The translations under genes and the position numbers were made by a program. A stretch of DNA of 64,000 nt from Ooceraea biroi (taxonomy: Eukaryota; Arthropoda; Insecta; Hymenoptera; Formicidae): the NCBI RefSeq assembly GCF_003672135.1, contig NC_039518.1, positions 8,744,136 through 8,808,135 on the forward strand, read 5' to 3'. Within the stretch, counting starts at the first letter, position 1. The number at the start of each line of letters is the position of its first letter. The notes under the pieces were generated by a model that worked only from the letters and a program-made list of their open reading frames with translations, was not told where the DNA came from and ran no database searches. Positions 47,481 through 58,185 of the stretch are shown here, one piece after another.

Positions 47481-48876
47481 TTACGATACATGAATATGTG
47501 ACCCCAAAATGCTCGTGTTCCTCATGGAAGAGCAAATTGAGGCTTAGGGACAGTGTATATCGCATTACCTATATATTTATCAATTTAAATGTTAACTACT
47601 TTTAATCTTTCGTACGATCATTTAATCAGCACGTGTCTCTGCCGCGTGTGGTCAGAGAATTTGCTCTGGAAAAAGATGTGTAATTTTATGTGTAATTTCT
47701 TTATGCGAGTCAATGGAAAATTATACGTCTTATATGAACGAACATAAGATACTTGCTCTCGGGCAAACGAGGATACATAATAAATATTATTAAAGAAAAG
47801 AGAAAAAAAGAGAAAACTACCGGTTAATCCGTGCATTAATATTAGGTAATAAGACATAGCGCTTTATTCATGATAATGAGAAAGCCAAGGAATTCAAAAG
47901 ATATGGTCACACTTTACCTCCAGAACGCGCGACTTTGCTTAATATTTACCTACAATATTATATTCACATGATCATAAACCGAGCTCAACTGGAGAATGAC
48001 CATTTCGAATTATCATGCACAAATATCTTTGAATTGTGATCCCCTCAATGAAAATGTTACAATAAATATAGCAATTATAGCTGTCACTGCGAGGATCGCA
48101 ATCAGGATCAAACACTAATAATATATCATTTCTCGCGATTTTACAGTACCATTAATTTTGCAAGAGTTACGAATTATTGAATAACGATCCATAGTAAGAA
48201 AAAGTCGCAGAAACCTGAATCTGTTTTTGTTGTAACTAATCAGATAGTTTTACTCATTAAACGCAGGAATTCTTGCATAATTACTACGTACAAATCGCGT
48301 ATTGGTACTTGATCGACATTTTAACATAACTAAAGACGCTGCAAAAAATATATTTCGTAAATATACATACGATTAATTAATACAAAGAATTTCGTAAAAA
48401 TTGATATCTGCCTAACTCTCCATGTCAAGCAAAGAAATTGACAAAGGATTCAACAATAAAATGGAAATATTGGATCATGTATCTTTCATTATAATCTTTT
48501 TTGTTTATATTATATAATTATATAATAATTATATTATATAATTTCGAAGGAGAGTAAATTTTTATACAAATTTAGTCAAATTATTATTACAAATTATTAT
48601 TATTAGTACAATATATTATATATACATAAGGAAAAATCAGTAAAGATTTTACTGGTATGAGATAATAATACTGGGATAAAACAATAGCATATTTTGAACA
48701 GCGACAAGAAATGAAGATTACGATTATAAGGTCATTATTCATTATCAAGATTATGAATAATTGATAATTTTTTTAACAAAATTGTTACACGTCTTCGATT
48801 GATGCACTTCTGCAGTGTCTTAAAGAAGCATAAATATAAAACTCAACATCATACATAAGTCTTATGCGCTATTTGG

Positions 48877-51800
48877 TTACTTGTCGATAGCTCCATCCAT
48901 CATGTTATTTTTAACCTGCATGTTAATGTGTATCCCGTCCCCGGACGCACCTTTGTCCTTCTTTACTTGCGTTCCGTTCGAGGCATTGTCAAGTCCTAAT
49001 TTACTGAGAGTACGAAGGGCCCTTAACGCCGCCTGATTGCGGCTCGCGATTATCGTCTCCCCATTCCCGTGACAAACTTGTGGTGGATCGGTGCCTATCG
49101 ACACAAGTGATAAGTATTCCTTATTTATGGACACTCCCTGAAACATTAATAATTACTCATATTAATATTATGATTGTGTTTGTACATGCGTTCCATTAAA
49201 TACTCTTTTTGATACTGATTAACATAATTATGTCAAATCAATCATCACCTTGGGGAAATCGTTGAATTCTACGCTGAAATTGAATAACTGCGCTAAATAA
49301 GTCAACTGATCGCTGGGCGAAACTCCCGCCGAATTCTGTTGTTGGCCGCGCAACTCTTCAGCAACTATTTGTACGCTGGGTCCATTTCCCAATTTAGATT
49401 CCTGACCTCCGTCCACCAGTAAAAGACCAGGTACTAATTGGCGGCCTATAGTACCTAGAGATATAGGAAAATTTCGAATTATTGTATTTAATTAATTAAT
49501 TACAGCTGGTTGAATTACAGCCACGACCAATGTTCCATCTTACCTCCTACCGAATGAGGTTGAGTGTCATTTACTTGTTCATCCTCAAGAAACGTTACTT
49601 TTCTGGGCTTCGACTCCGTATTCTCGCTTTCTCCCGTCTTTATGGATGGCTTCGCGGGTTGTGGCGATGGTTTGCTGTATCCTAATTGCGTCAAAAGTGC
49701 CTCAGCCGCGGCTCTCTTGGCCAACTTTTTGTTAGGTCCAATTCCTTGCGCGGAATGCTGGCCCATCGTCACCTCCATAACAAATTCTCTGCGTCTCGGT
49801 GCACCCTTCTCATCTATCAGATTGTAGACCGGTTCTTTCTCCTTCTTCGCTTGTTGGATCTGAACTAGCCGGGAGACCGGATTCACCTCCTCCGCGGCTT
49901 CGTTCTCCGAACGGGGCTCCTGATAGACTTTGATTAAATTACGGGATTTCTTTTTCGTCGCCGGCGGCTTACGTTTTACTCGCGTCGATCGGTTCTGTAT
50001 GATAGCGGGTAACGGAGGAAGAAGCTTCAGTTGATCCAACATCGACTCGGCGGCGCGTTTCTTCGACACCTGAAAAAAATACGCGGAAGAATGCAAATGC
50101 GAGTGTCACAAATTTATACGTAACACTTATCAGTGTTTCTGCGTGTGCGCGACGAATTACCTTCTTCGAGGATCCCTCTCCCACAGTGAATTTATCACCG
50201 ACGGTGCATTTCGTCGTGAAAGTCCTTATGTGCGGTTTACCGGTCTCCGATACCACCTCGAAGGTAACTGGCAATCCACGCTTCAAAGCGGTTTCGTGGA
50301 CCAGAGATACCGGGCTCTTCAATTCGGCGTTTGGATCGTCGATACCGGTCAGGGTACCGTTCTCGTTAGCGCTGGTGACGCTCGACATCTCCTCAGGCAG
50401 CGGTAACTGGCGCAGTTGCTCTAGAGCCCTACTGGCCGCGTCATGGCGAGCCGCTTGGCCAGTGAGACCTCTACCCGTAAACTCCCGTTCGCCAACCTTC
50501 AGGGAGACGAGATACATTCCTTGATGATCCGGATGGACTCCACGATTGTACGTGAGTCGGGGAGTGTACCCTCGCTGAAAGTTGCCGCCGAAAGCGTGCG
50601 GCATAAACTGATGCTGCAACGCGGCCGGCGGAGCTTGCCGGAACGTGTAGATAGTCGGCTCACCGCGTTTCATCGCTAGCGCGTTCAATTCGACGGTGGG
50701 TGGCAAGTGTCCTGTAAACGCAAATCGGTACGATTGGAGATTTTCGCCTGCAAAGAGAAGAGAGTATAATTTCGTTCGCGTAAAATCCATCATATTGGAA
50801 AATTACCAGCGCCAGTCGGACATTTGCCCAAGTGGCCGATCCTCATGGCCTTGGTAGGTTTAGGTGGAGGTTGACGGTACCAGGTATTCGCTAGTGCTTC
50901 GGTCGCCGCGCTGTGTTGAGCCTTTTTTATGCTGGGACCATCCGCGACGTACTCTTCCTCGCCGAGTTTCAGCGTCACTGTAAATTTCTTCTTATGCGCC
51001 GGTCCTTGTTCGTTGGTCAATCTGTACTGATGTTGAATCCTGTTAAATCGCGCCAATTCGTTCAACAAGCACATGGGCGTTTTTTCTTTCATGTTTGCCA
51101 AAGATGAGCTGGTCGAAGCGTGACCCTGAGTCGACAAATTGTCATCTACGGACTCTCCATCAGTCGACTTTGCCTGTTCCATGCTCGACTGTTGAGTTAC
51201 ATGCTGCTGTTGTTGCTGCGCTTGTGGCACCTGTTGCTGCTGCGCTTGCGGTAATGACTGTTGTTGGGACGATTGATTCTGCTGGTTGTTCGGTTGTTGC
51301 TGTTGTGATTGCTGCTGATGTTGATACTGAGCCTGCTGGACACTCGAGTTCTGAAGAGTCACAGAAACTGTGTTCGCTTGATCCTTCATGCCAACGCCGA
51401 CCATAGTGTCTGAAGTGAGACGTTTCACGAATAAACCCTGGATTTATTAGCTAGAAGAAATGCACTCAATCTGTATTTGTGCTTACTGTTCGTATTGTGT
51501 GTATTCATGCCCATCAACATCGGCTGCCTCGGGTTTCCATGTGGAGGCCCAGGATGCTGCATATGATGCATATGCTGTTGATGGGGTGGTATGGAGAGTA
51601 TTGGTTGATGTGGACTCCGATGTGGCAATATATGTTGCGGCTGATGTAACGGGGGCATATTGGCCTGCTGCATCGGCCGTATCGGTCCTGCCATTCTGTG
51701 AAACCCGTCATTCGTATATGATTAAAATAAATCTTGCTATTTCATAAAATATTAGTTACACCTGTGATATTCTGTAGACAAAACATGCGATTGTCATTGT

Positions 51801-51898
51801 CGTTAACATATATCTGTATGTATACGCGTTTGTTGATCTATATACCTATTATGGTCTCGAAGTTGGTTTTGCATTGTGTGATGTTGGTGACGCAACAT
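48877..51898 (-). CDS. stau: Staufen, double-stranded RNA-binding protein
   Basis: Exons 51898-51846, 51695-51487, 51409-50807, 50711-50161, 50069-49544, 49454-49249, 49137-48877 give 802 aa. The N-terminus is His/Pro/Met-rich and then Gln-rich (about 112-161). Five dsRBDs follow: dsRBD1 at about 198-264 (PSIKKAQHSAATEAL); dsRBD2 at about 293-391, split by a roughly 35-residue loop after YTFRQAPP; dsRBD3 at about 421-490 (GEGSSKKVSKKRAAESML); dsRBD4 at about 535-603 (GPNKKLAKRAAAEALL); and a degenerate dsRBD5 at about 690-780, without the basic KKxxK patch. In flies this protein localises oskar, bicoid and prospero mRNAs; the split dsRBD2 and dsRBD5 serve oskar transport and protein partners. 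The exon 3 acceptor was set by phase at 51409 (CACTTCAG). Confidence 0.96.
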
Positions 51899-53871
51899 GT
51901 TATTACGAGTTAGATCTACGAAGAAACCTATAAGAGAGAAAAGACCCATTTAATCTGATTTCAATATACTTCATATTGAACATGTCAATGAAAAATTATA
52001 AAATCTTCCTACTTAAAAACCACAATTGAATTTTCTTTTTCGTTATCAACACATAAACTACACTGTACAGACTATACCGCTCGTTATTCTTGCTAATAAA
52101 AAACAAGACGCAATTGAAATCTCTCATTTACCCTACACACACACGCACGCACACACACACACGTTTTTTCAAATTTGCTCCAGAATGAATCTCCACTGAA
52201 TGCGGTTTGGATTTTACATAAACAACGTTTCTCGTGTTCGTCGAGAGAGGAAAAGTTACGGCTCGAGTGAAAATAATTGCAATGTGGATAAACTTAGGTA
52301 AGCTTAACGTGACACAGAAAAACGCGATATAACCTTCCGACACAAAGGGCGAGCCGGTATATCAAGCGGGTTACGGAAGCCACACATTTTGCGGCACGAC
52401 GTTGCGACCGCGCGCATCTTGTACGCACCGATGCGTGCCCAGTTACAATGCGCGAGCATAAACGCGATATCAAGGGTTTTCATCTATAAATAAAACCCAA
52501 TCTCGACGAGAAATGGGCTTGGTCCGGTGGCGGCAACGGCAATCAGCACGGCCCCGCCGAATGCCGCGCGGTCAATTCGTTCCATTTTATTTGTTCACTC
52601 TTACCCGGTCAAGTTTGTTCTATTTCACGGAAATTTGATGCACGTCGCACGACGTGTGAAATTTCCAGCGAAATAGATCCGGCGAACACCGTCAGCGAAC
52701 ACCGCCAGGCCCTCAGCACGGCTATTGGCAAACAGTAAAGAAAAGTACTCTGTGGACTAAAATGCGGCCATTTTGATGTGAGGATAGCGGCAATCCGTGA
52801 CGTCACTGATCGTATAAAGACGAATATGCATGTGAAGGCAAACAATAGAAATAACAGCGAATGGTAAACGAGAAATCAAATCTTACTAGATCGTTTCCGG
52901 CATGGCTTGTTTCGCTAGATACTTTCGGAACGAAAGTACAAGAATAGCAAATTTACTAAAAAAATCTACGGTTTCATTGGTCGACGCTTGGTGATTTTCT
53001 CATCTTTATGATTCGTAATGCTGCGCAATTGTACAATTCGACATATTAAAGTTCGGGTATTCACCTTTATTTATCATTATATGTATATATTATCGTACTT
53101 GACGTGTACATTTTACTTAGAAAAATATCCGAAGCAGAAATAGCTGCTGGTTCTGCTGTTTCAAGCAGGTACTAAAATTCTCTTGTAATTATTAAAAGTG
53201 TTTCTCGCTTTTGTTATTTTGTTAAATTATTTCATTTTCCATTTTTTATTGCACCAATAACCGCAACTATCGTTAAAATTATCATTGCCAATTTTTGTTT
53301 GTTTTGTCAATAGACGCGAAATCGAATGGCTCTGATATAATTCTGAGTTTCTTGCGCAAAATTGTAATTTTGTTCTCGTTTATTGAAGACTGTGATTTAT
53401 TTTATAATAGTTTATCGTATATTTGTGACGCTTTCAATAATATTTAAAATAATGAAAAATCAAAGTACGTACACAAGATATCAGTATCAGTATCAGATCC
53501 TGATGACAAGCAAAGGAAATCATGGCACAGTTGATAATTGTGCTTTAATTAACTTTTAGATTGTATTTTCTGATATCGCATAAAAATTTAATATCGAAAA
53601 AGAAAATGGTAGATGGCAGGTGGTTTGCAAGATTAAGATATTAATTGATGATTATCATTTCGCTGAATAAGGCACAGTTGGGTAAAGCACGCAACAAATG
53701 CAGAACGTAAAAGCTCCGTGACAGTTAAAACACGCAGAAAATTTTAAACCTTTGTTGGTCATAATTGGTCGATAATTTTACCACTTAACCTAATGCTGAT
53801 AAAATTAATTAGTGTTTTCTATTTTTTAAAGGATTTTTGTAAGCATATGAGCACATAGATATTTATACATA
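51899..53871. other. staufen promoter side and DUF4781-type gene upstream region
   Basis: An AC microsatellite lies at 52135-52162. 52340-52830 is GC-richer with no reading frame of note and is the probable staufen promoter and first exon. 52860-53870 is AT-rich and leads to the start of the DUF4781-type gene. No coding exon recognised. Confidence 0.5.
52135..52162. repeat. (CA)n microsatellite
   Basis: An ACAC/GCAC tract upstream of staufen, interrupted by CG at two places. Confidence 0.85.
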
Positions 53872-56413
53872 ATGTCTCAAACAGAAGAAAAGGCTACATA
53901 TACATACATAGTTCCGGTAAGTTTTACATTAACATCATCTTGTAAAATATGCATACATACAGTTTTATGTTAGACTAATTCTTGTATCAATTAACTGTCG
54001 TATAATTTGCTTGTGTTTCTATCCATCTCAGACTGCCAGGCAATCTGAGAAGGAAGTTAATATCAGAGGAATTGACATACTTTTCTTAATTTGAATAAAG
54101 ATCTGCATATATTTAATAACGATATTTCCTTCTCAGAATGAATTGATAGAGCTTGCCGCAGAACAGCAACAGTGCTTTTATGAATGTCTTCCCGAATGCA
54201 CCGAATATAAACATAATGAGCATGAATATTTGAAACGAAATATTGGATACGCAATATATGGGCCTCCAGAAATTAAAAGTACAAACGAAAATACAACAGA
54301 AGGCAATAATAGTAATAGCAATAGCGAACCAAAAACTGTTAAGGATGCAGATGCAGATATAGCTGATTCAGTGGATTATAGTGAAGAACAGAAGGCTGTC
54401 ATAAATAAGATATATGATAAAATATGTGAATGTGTAATAGAAAAGGATAAACCAATCCTTCCAATTTATTTTGCTATAATTTATAATATAATCTGTGGTA
54501 ATGAAAAGATAAAACCTAATAAAAAAGACCAGCCTAAAGAAGATCAGCAGGTAAAACCGCAAGCAAAGGACGTTGCAGACAAAGAGAAGGAAACGAGAAA
54601 GACCGATGCAAAAGATGAAGATGAATGGCCGGTAGTTTTTATTCCCATATTTACAATCAGGAAGAGTATTCCAAGACAATCCAATACTGCAAATGCAAAA
54701 CAAGAAGAGAAGGCACCGACTGGAGATGAAACATCTTACGACACATGGTACATCGATATCACTGCCAGAGTATACAAGAGTTGGTCGGATTATAAAGAAA
54801 ACAATAATCTCCCGGAATGCGTCATGATCCTTCCAAAAGATGGCTGTTATCAGGAAGATAAAACTAAACCAGTTACGGAAGACTATTCAACAGTTTTGCT
54901 TGAAATCCTGGATTCGCCTGCATGCGCTTGGACAGCGAAGTTTGCCAAAGGAGCGGATATTGCTTCCACTGTACTCGGAATCGGCGGAATAGGCTTGTGC
55001 GTTGCATCAATGTTTACGCCTCTTGCACCGATAGCTATAGCAGGTAAATCACCAGTCAACATATGATTCGTGTATGCACATTGATATTAAATGAATTACA
55101 TATTTAAATATTAACTAACGGCGAATCAACAATTTGCTCATCTTGTGTTTTTTGCTGCTTTTATTTGCGCATCAGGTCTTGCTATGAGCGGTGCAACTGG
55201 TGCTTGGACTATTGGCCGATCCTCTCAACAACTGGTGGATCGCAGTAAGCATGAAGAATCCATTGATCTTTTTAATAAAGAAGCATTCCCCCACTGGATC
55301 TGTTTGGCCGGTTCAGCGACTGGGTTGGGAGTAGTTGGAGGATCAGCCGCTCTTTCCGCGGCTGCCGCACGCGGTATGGCGGTAAACATGGTTGCGAGAA
55401 CGGCATTTAACACTATACAAGGCGGCAGTATATTTCTCAATGGCGTCGGTATATTGTATCAAGGCTACTGCATTGTAGACAAGTACAAGACGGACGGAAC
55501 CATCAGTTATGTAGATACATTGAGCTTCGTCGCGCACGCTATGTTCTTTACCAACTCGGTGGTAAACATTCAATTCGCTGGTGATATTATCGAGAGCTCT
55601 CAGGGTAGGGTCATTAACGATTACAAGGAGAATTTGCGCACGAGAAATCTCCGTAAAAAGTTCAATCGCATGAGACGAAAGGCTAATGAGAATAATACGA
55701 ACAGTATATCCGAGAACGCGGAAGTGATACGTTACATAAAAAATCGCCAACAGTTATCGTCCTTCAAGCAGAATGCTGCTGATACTTCGATGTCGTCCTT
55801 TAAGCAGAATGCTGCTGATGCTCTGACGTCGAATAAGACCTTTTCTAATGTCGTATGGTCGTTCGACCAGGGTAAACTGAAGGTCAATGGTGTTACATTG
55901 ATAGATCCTTTCGAATACGTTATGCGCCTTATAAGATTGGGTGTATTTGTCGATCAAAGTCAAGAACAATCTGTCTCACGATATGGTACTAACGACTGCA
56001 CTTTTGAACAGTTGATGAAGGTGCTTTGCAATTTATTAACAAAGTATTCCGCGAACAGAAACTATCATAGCAGCACGAGACTGCCTGACTATGAACCGCT
56101 GATTAGACAAATGAGCTCCATGAACATCAACGAAGACTATCTGAAAAAGTTGTTCGACGTCGCTGTAAGATTAATGCAACGTTCCAGGGACGTGGAAGAT
56201 TGGTTGCTTAAGGCTATGACGTTCGTTTGGCAATATTGTAAAATCAATTTGAAGCAGTGGGGTATAGAAACGTATCTTCGTGAGCGAAGCGATTCTGGCT
56301 CTTTCATTTTGCGAAACATTATTATAGCGGTTTCCGAGGCGCTCGATATGATGCTTACTAATTTATTTAACGCGTTTTATATGTATGTGGAAGCTACCTT
56401 GCACAGAGAGTAA
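53872..56413 (+). CDS. Arthropod protein of DUF4781 type with hydrophobic glycine-rich helices
   Basis: Exons 53872-53916, possibly a 24-nt microexon 54032-54055, then 54137-55043 and 55176-56413; 729 aa, or 737 with the microexon. The N-terminal third carries a Cys/Glu-rich segment (ECLPECTEYKHNEHEY) and an acidic-basic linker. A conserved-looking core follows (WPVVFIPIFTIRKS, YDTWYIDITARVYKSWSDY). Next come hydrophobic segments: KGADIASTVLGIGGIGLCVA with FTPLAPIAIAG, then AMSGATGAWTIGRSSQQLVD, then CLAGSATGLGVVGGSAALSA, and NTIQGGSIFLNGVGILYQG. The C-terminal 300 residues are helical and polar. I recall this pattern as the insect DUF4781 family, not confirmed by search. No biochemical function is known to me; membrane association is inferred. 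SSFKQNAAD is duplicated at 55757-55828. Confidence 0.75.
55757..55828 (+). repeat. 36-nt coding tandem duplication
   Basis: Two near-identical 36-nt units, each encoding SSFKQNAAD plus three residues. They differ at a few positions only. They lie in the soluble linker between the membrane-like part and the C-terminal domain of the DUF4781-type protein. Confidence 0.85.
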
Positions 56414-56469
56414 AGTATTGTATTGTACCGTAAAGAATGGCTTTTGAGACAGCATTTTAATAGCCATTT

Positions 56470-56589
56470 AGGGTATGGTCAAAGTCACGCTGCGAAGCGC
56501 TTCTAGACACTTTCTATCCTTTTCCTTCTGTCAAGTGAGAAGAAGGTGTCTAGAAGTGCTTCGCAGCGTGACCTTGACCGTACCTTTAT
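56470..56589. repeat. Palindromic MITE-like element with apparent 10-bp target duplication
   Basis: Arms starting GGTATGGTCAAAGTCACGCT (56472) and ending AGCGTGACCTTGACCGTACC (56584) are inverted copies over about 45 bp, sharing GCTGCGAAGC and CTTCTAGACAC. The element is bracketed by direct copies of ATAGCCATTT at 56460-56469 and 56590-56599. It lies about 60 bp after the stop of the DUF4781-type gene, so it probably falls within its 3' UTR. Confidence 0.85.
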
Positions 56590-56599
56590 ATAGCCATTT

Positions 56600-58185
56600 G
56601 GAGGATTTTCATAGAAATATAACGTGCCTTATCACTTGCGAATTTATTAGTAATGAAGCTGAAGCTTCAGCTCACTTGAATGCTAAGGAATTTGTGGCAC
56701 ATGCGTACATGCTGACACACACGTACATATCGTTTCTTAAATGTAGTTTTAGACTAATGTATAAATATCGTTGAACTAAACTTTCTTAAAAATGTATTCT
56801 GTTAACTAGGTGCTCCACGTTTTAATCTTAACGATTAAAACATTAATTATTAATATACAGACAGATTACATATGATTAATATCGTTGATAAATTGTAAAA
56901 TAAAGCTTATTATATCTGTATCTCATTTTTCTTAATTAAAAAATAATATGGTTGCTTCAAAAATCTCAAGTAACTTGCTACATTTTTGTTCGATGCTGTT
57001 ATCTACAGTGGCACTATCTTTGTTGACATCGGAATTGCTTCACGGACACAAAAGAAAGAAATAATTTCGTCCGAGAAAAGAAGCAAACAAACCTGTTCGT
57101 AGGTAGAGCGTAGAGCGAATGTCGAACATGCGCCGTCGCGGCTCTCATGCGGACGCATCTTAACGCGCATGCATGCCCGATAATTGAGAATCGGCACGCG
57201 ACTCAGTCAGCTGACCTGTCTTGTGATAGCAGCTAGGCAGAACCCGAGGAGTCACGATTCTCGTCGCTTGGTTGGACTGCGTGCGGAAACGTCGTATCTC
57301 GCCGTGAGTATCGCGCCGAATCGGCCGCGTCGAGCCGCGGCGATCCCGGCCGCGCGTTTACGCGCTCGAGCGAACATCAATTTAACGTTTCGCGGAAACG
57401 CGAGCGAGCGAGCGGAGTCCGGCGCGCGTAAGTATCGATCCAGTGGCACTTGGCGTGCGCCATCGCTTTCTCGATCGCGCATGAATTCGCGAGTTTTCCG
57501 CTGATTTTCGGCCGCGACGCGTCCTACGATCGCCGGATCGCCGTACGCCGACGTTCGCTCGACCGATCGCCGTCATCCGCGACGGAAAAGCGCCCTTTCT
57601 TCGGCTAGCAGACGGCCCGCGGGCTTCGCGGGGCTACGCCTATTTTTTTGAACGGCCTGCTCACGTGAACCGCCGCCAGCGTGTGACAGCCGAAGCCAGT
57701 CGCGGAGTCTGGCGTTCTCGGGGCCGCGAATCGCGAAAGGTCGCTCGTCGTGAACGACAATTCTGAGGCGACGACGCGACAAGCTGCTCATTTCGCGTGT
57801 ACATCTCTGCTCGGTGTATATTAAAATAAGCAGGCTCTCGCGATAGGTGCAGACGGTGCACAAGAAATTGCGGAGGAGTGCAAAAAGTGCAGTCGGAACG
57901 AATAATTAACTAGCGGGAATTCAACTGGTGCGATTACAGCCGCGATAGCTATCGCGTTATTTGTGTCGTAAATTATTATCTTTTCTATATATTTTTCCTC
58001 TGAATGTACACGTATGTCATTGTCGAAGCGTGAAACATTCGATTGTACTTAGATAGCAAAGTTGTACGTTTTGTTTTCACCGCCCATGATCTCCCGACTT
58101 TGTGTCCTGTGAAAAAGAATTATCGAATGTACAGGAATTACTTGACAGTTTCTTTCATTTTTCAGGTAAAAAAAAACCGTTCGAA
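56600..58185. promoter_or_regulatory. Upstream and leader region of V-ATPase subunit A gene
   Basis: 57100-57800 is CpG-rich and is the likely promoter and first non-coding exon of the V-ATPase gene; open frames on both strands here are compositional. The leader is spliced: the acceptor TTTTTCAG ends at 58165, 20 bp before the ATG. 56600-57000 is AT-rich 3' flank of the previous gene. Confidence 0.55.

Larger units (their letters stand above)
44687..48876. other. Intergenic region between CFAP20 and staufen
   Basis: Mostly AT-rich DNA. It contains a small unassigned open frame (46509-46703), a diverged tandem duplication (47080-47480) and, at the right end, the staufen 3' UTR with a minus-strand AATAAA near 47862. 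44690-45300 is probably the CFAP20 promoter and leader. Confidence 0.45.

Noticed and set aside
47243..47605. 120-codon plus frame near 47.3 kb
   Set aside because: It lies in a diverged non-coding tandem duplication and has no protein-like features.
51425..51486. Reading staufen exon 2 straight into exon 3 or using the acceptor at CCAG near 51440
   Set aside because: The first meets an in-frame stop and the second breaks the frame; the acceptor CACTTCAG at 51410 restores phase 1.
57184..57863. Frames around the Vha68 promoter on both strands
   Set aside because: CpG-driven open frames without domains; the region fits a promoter and non-coding first exon.
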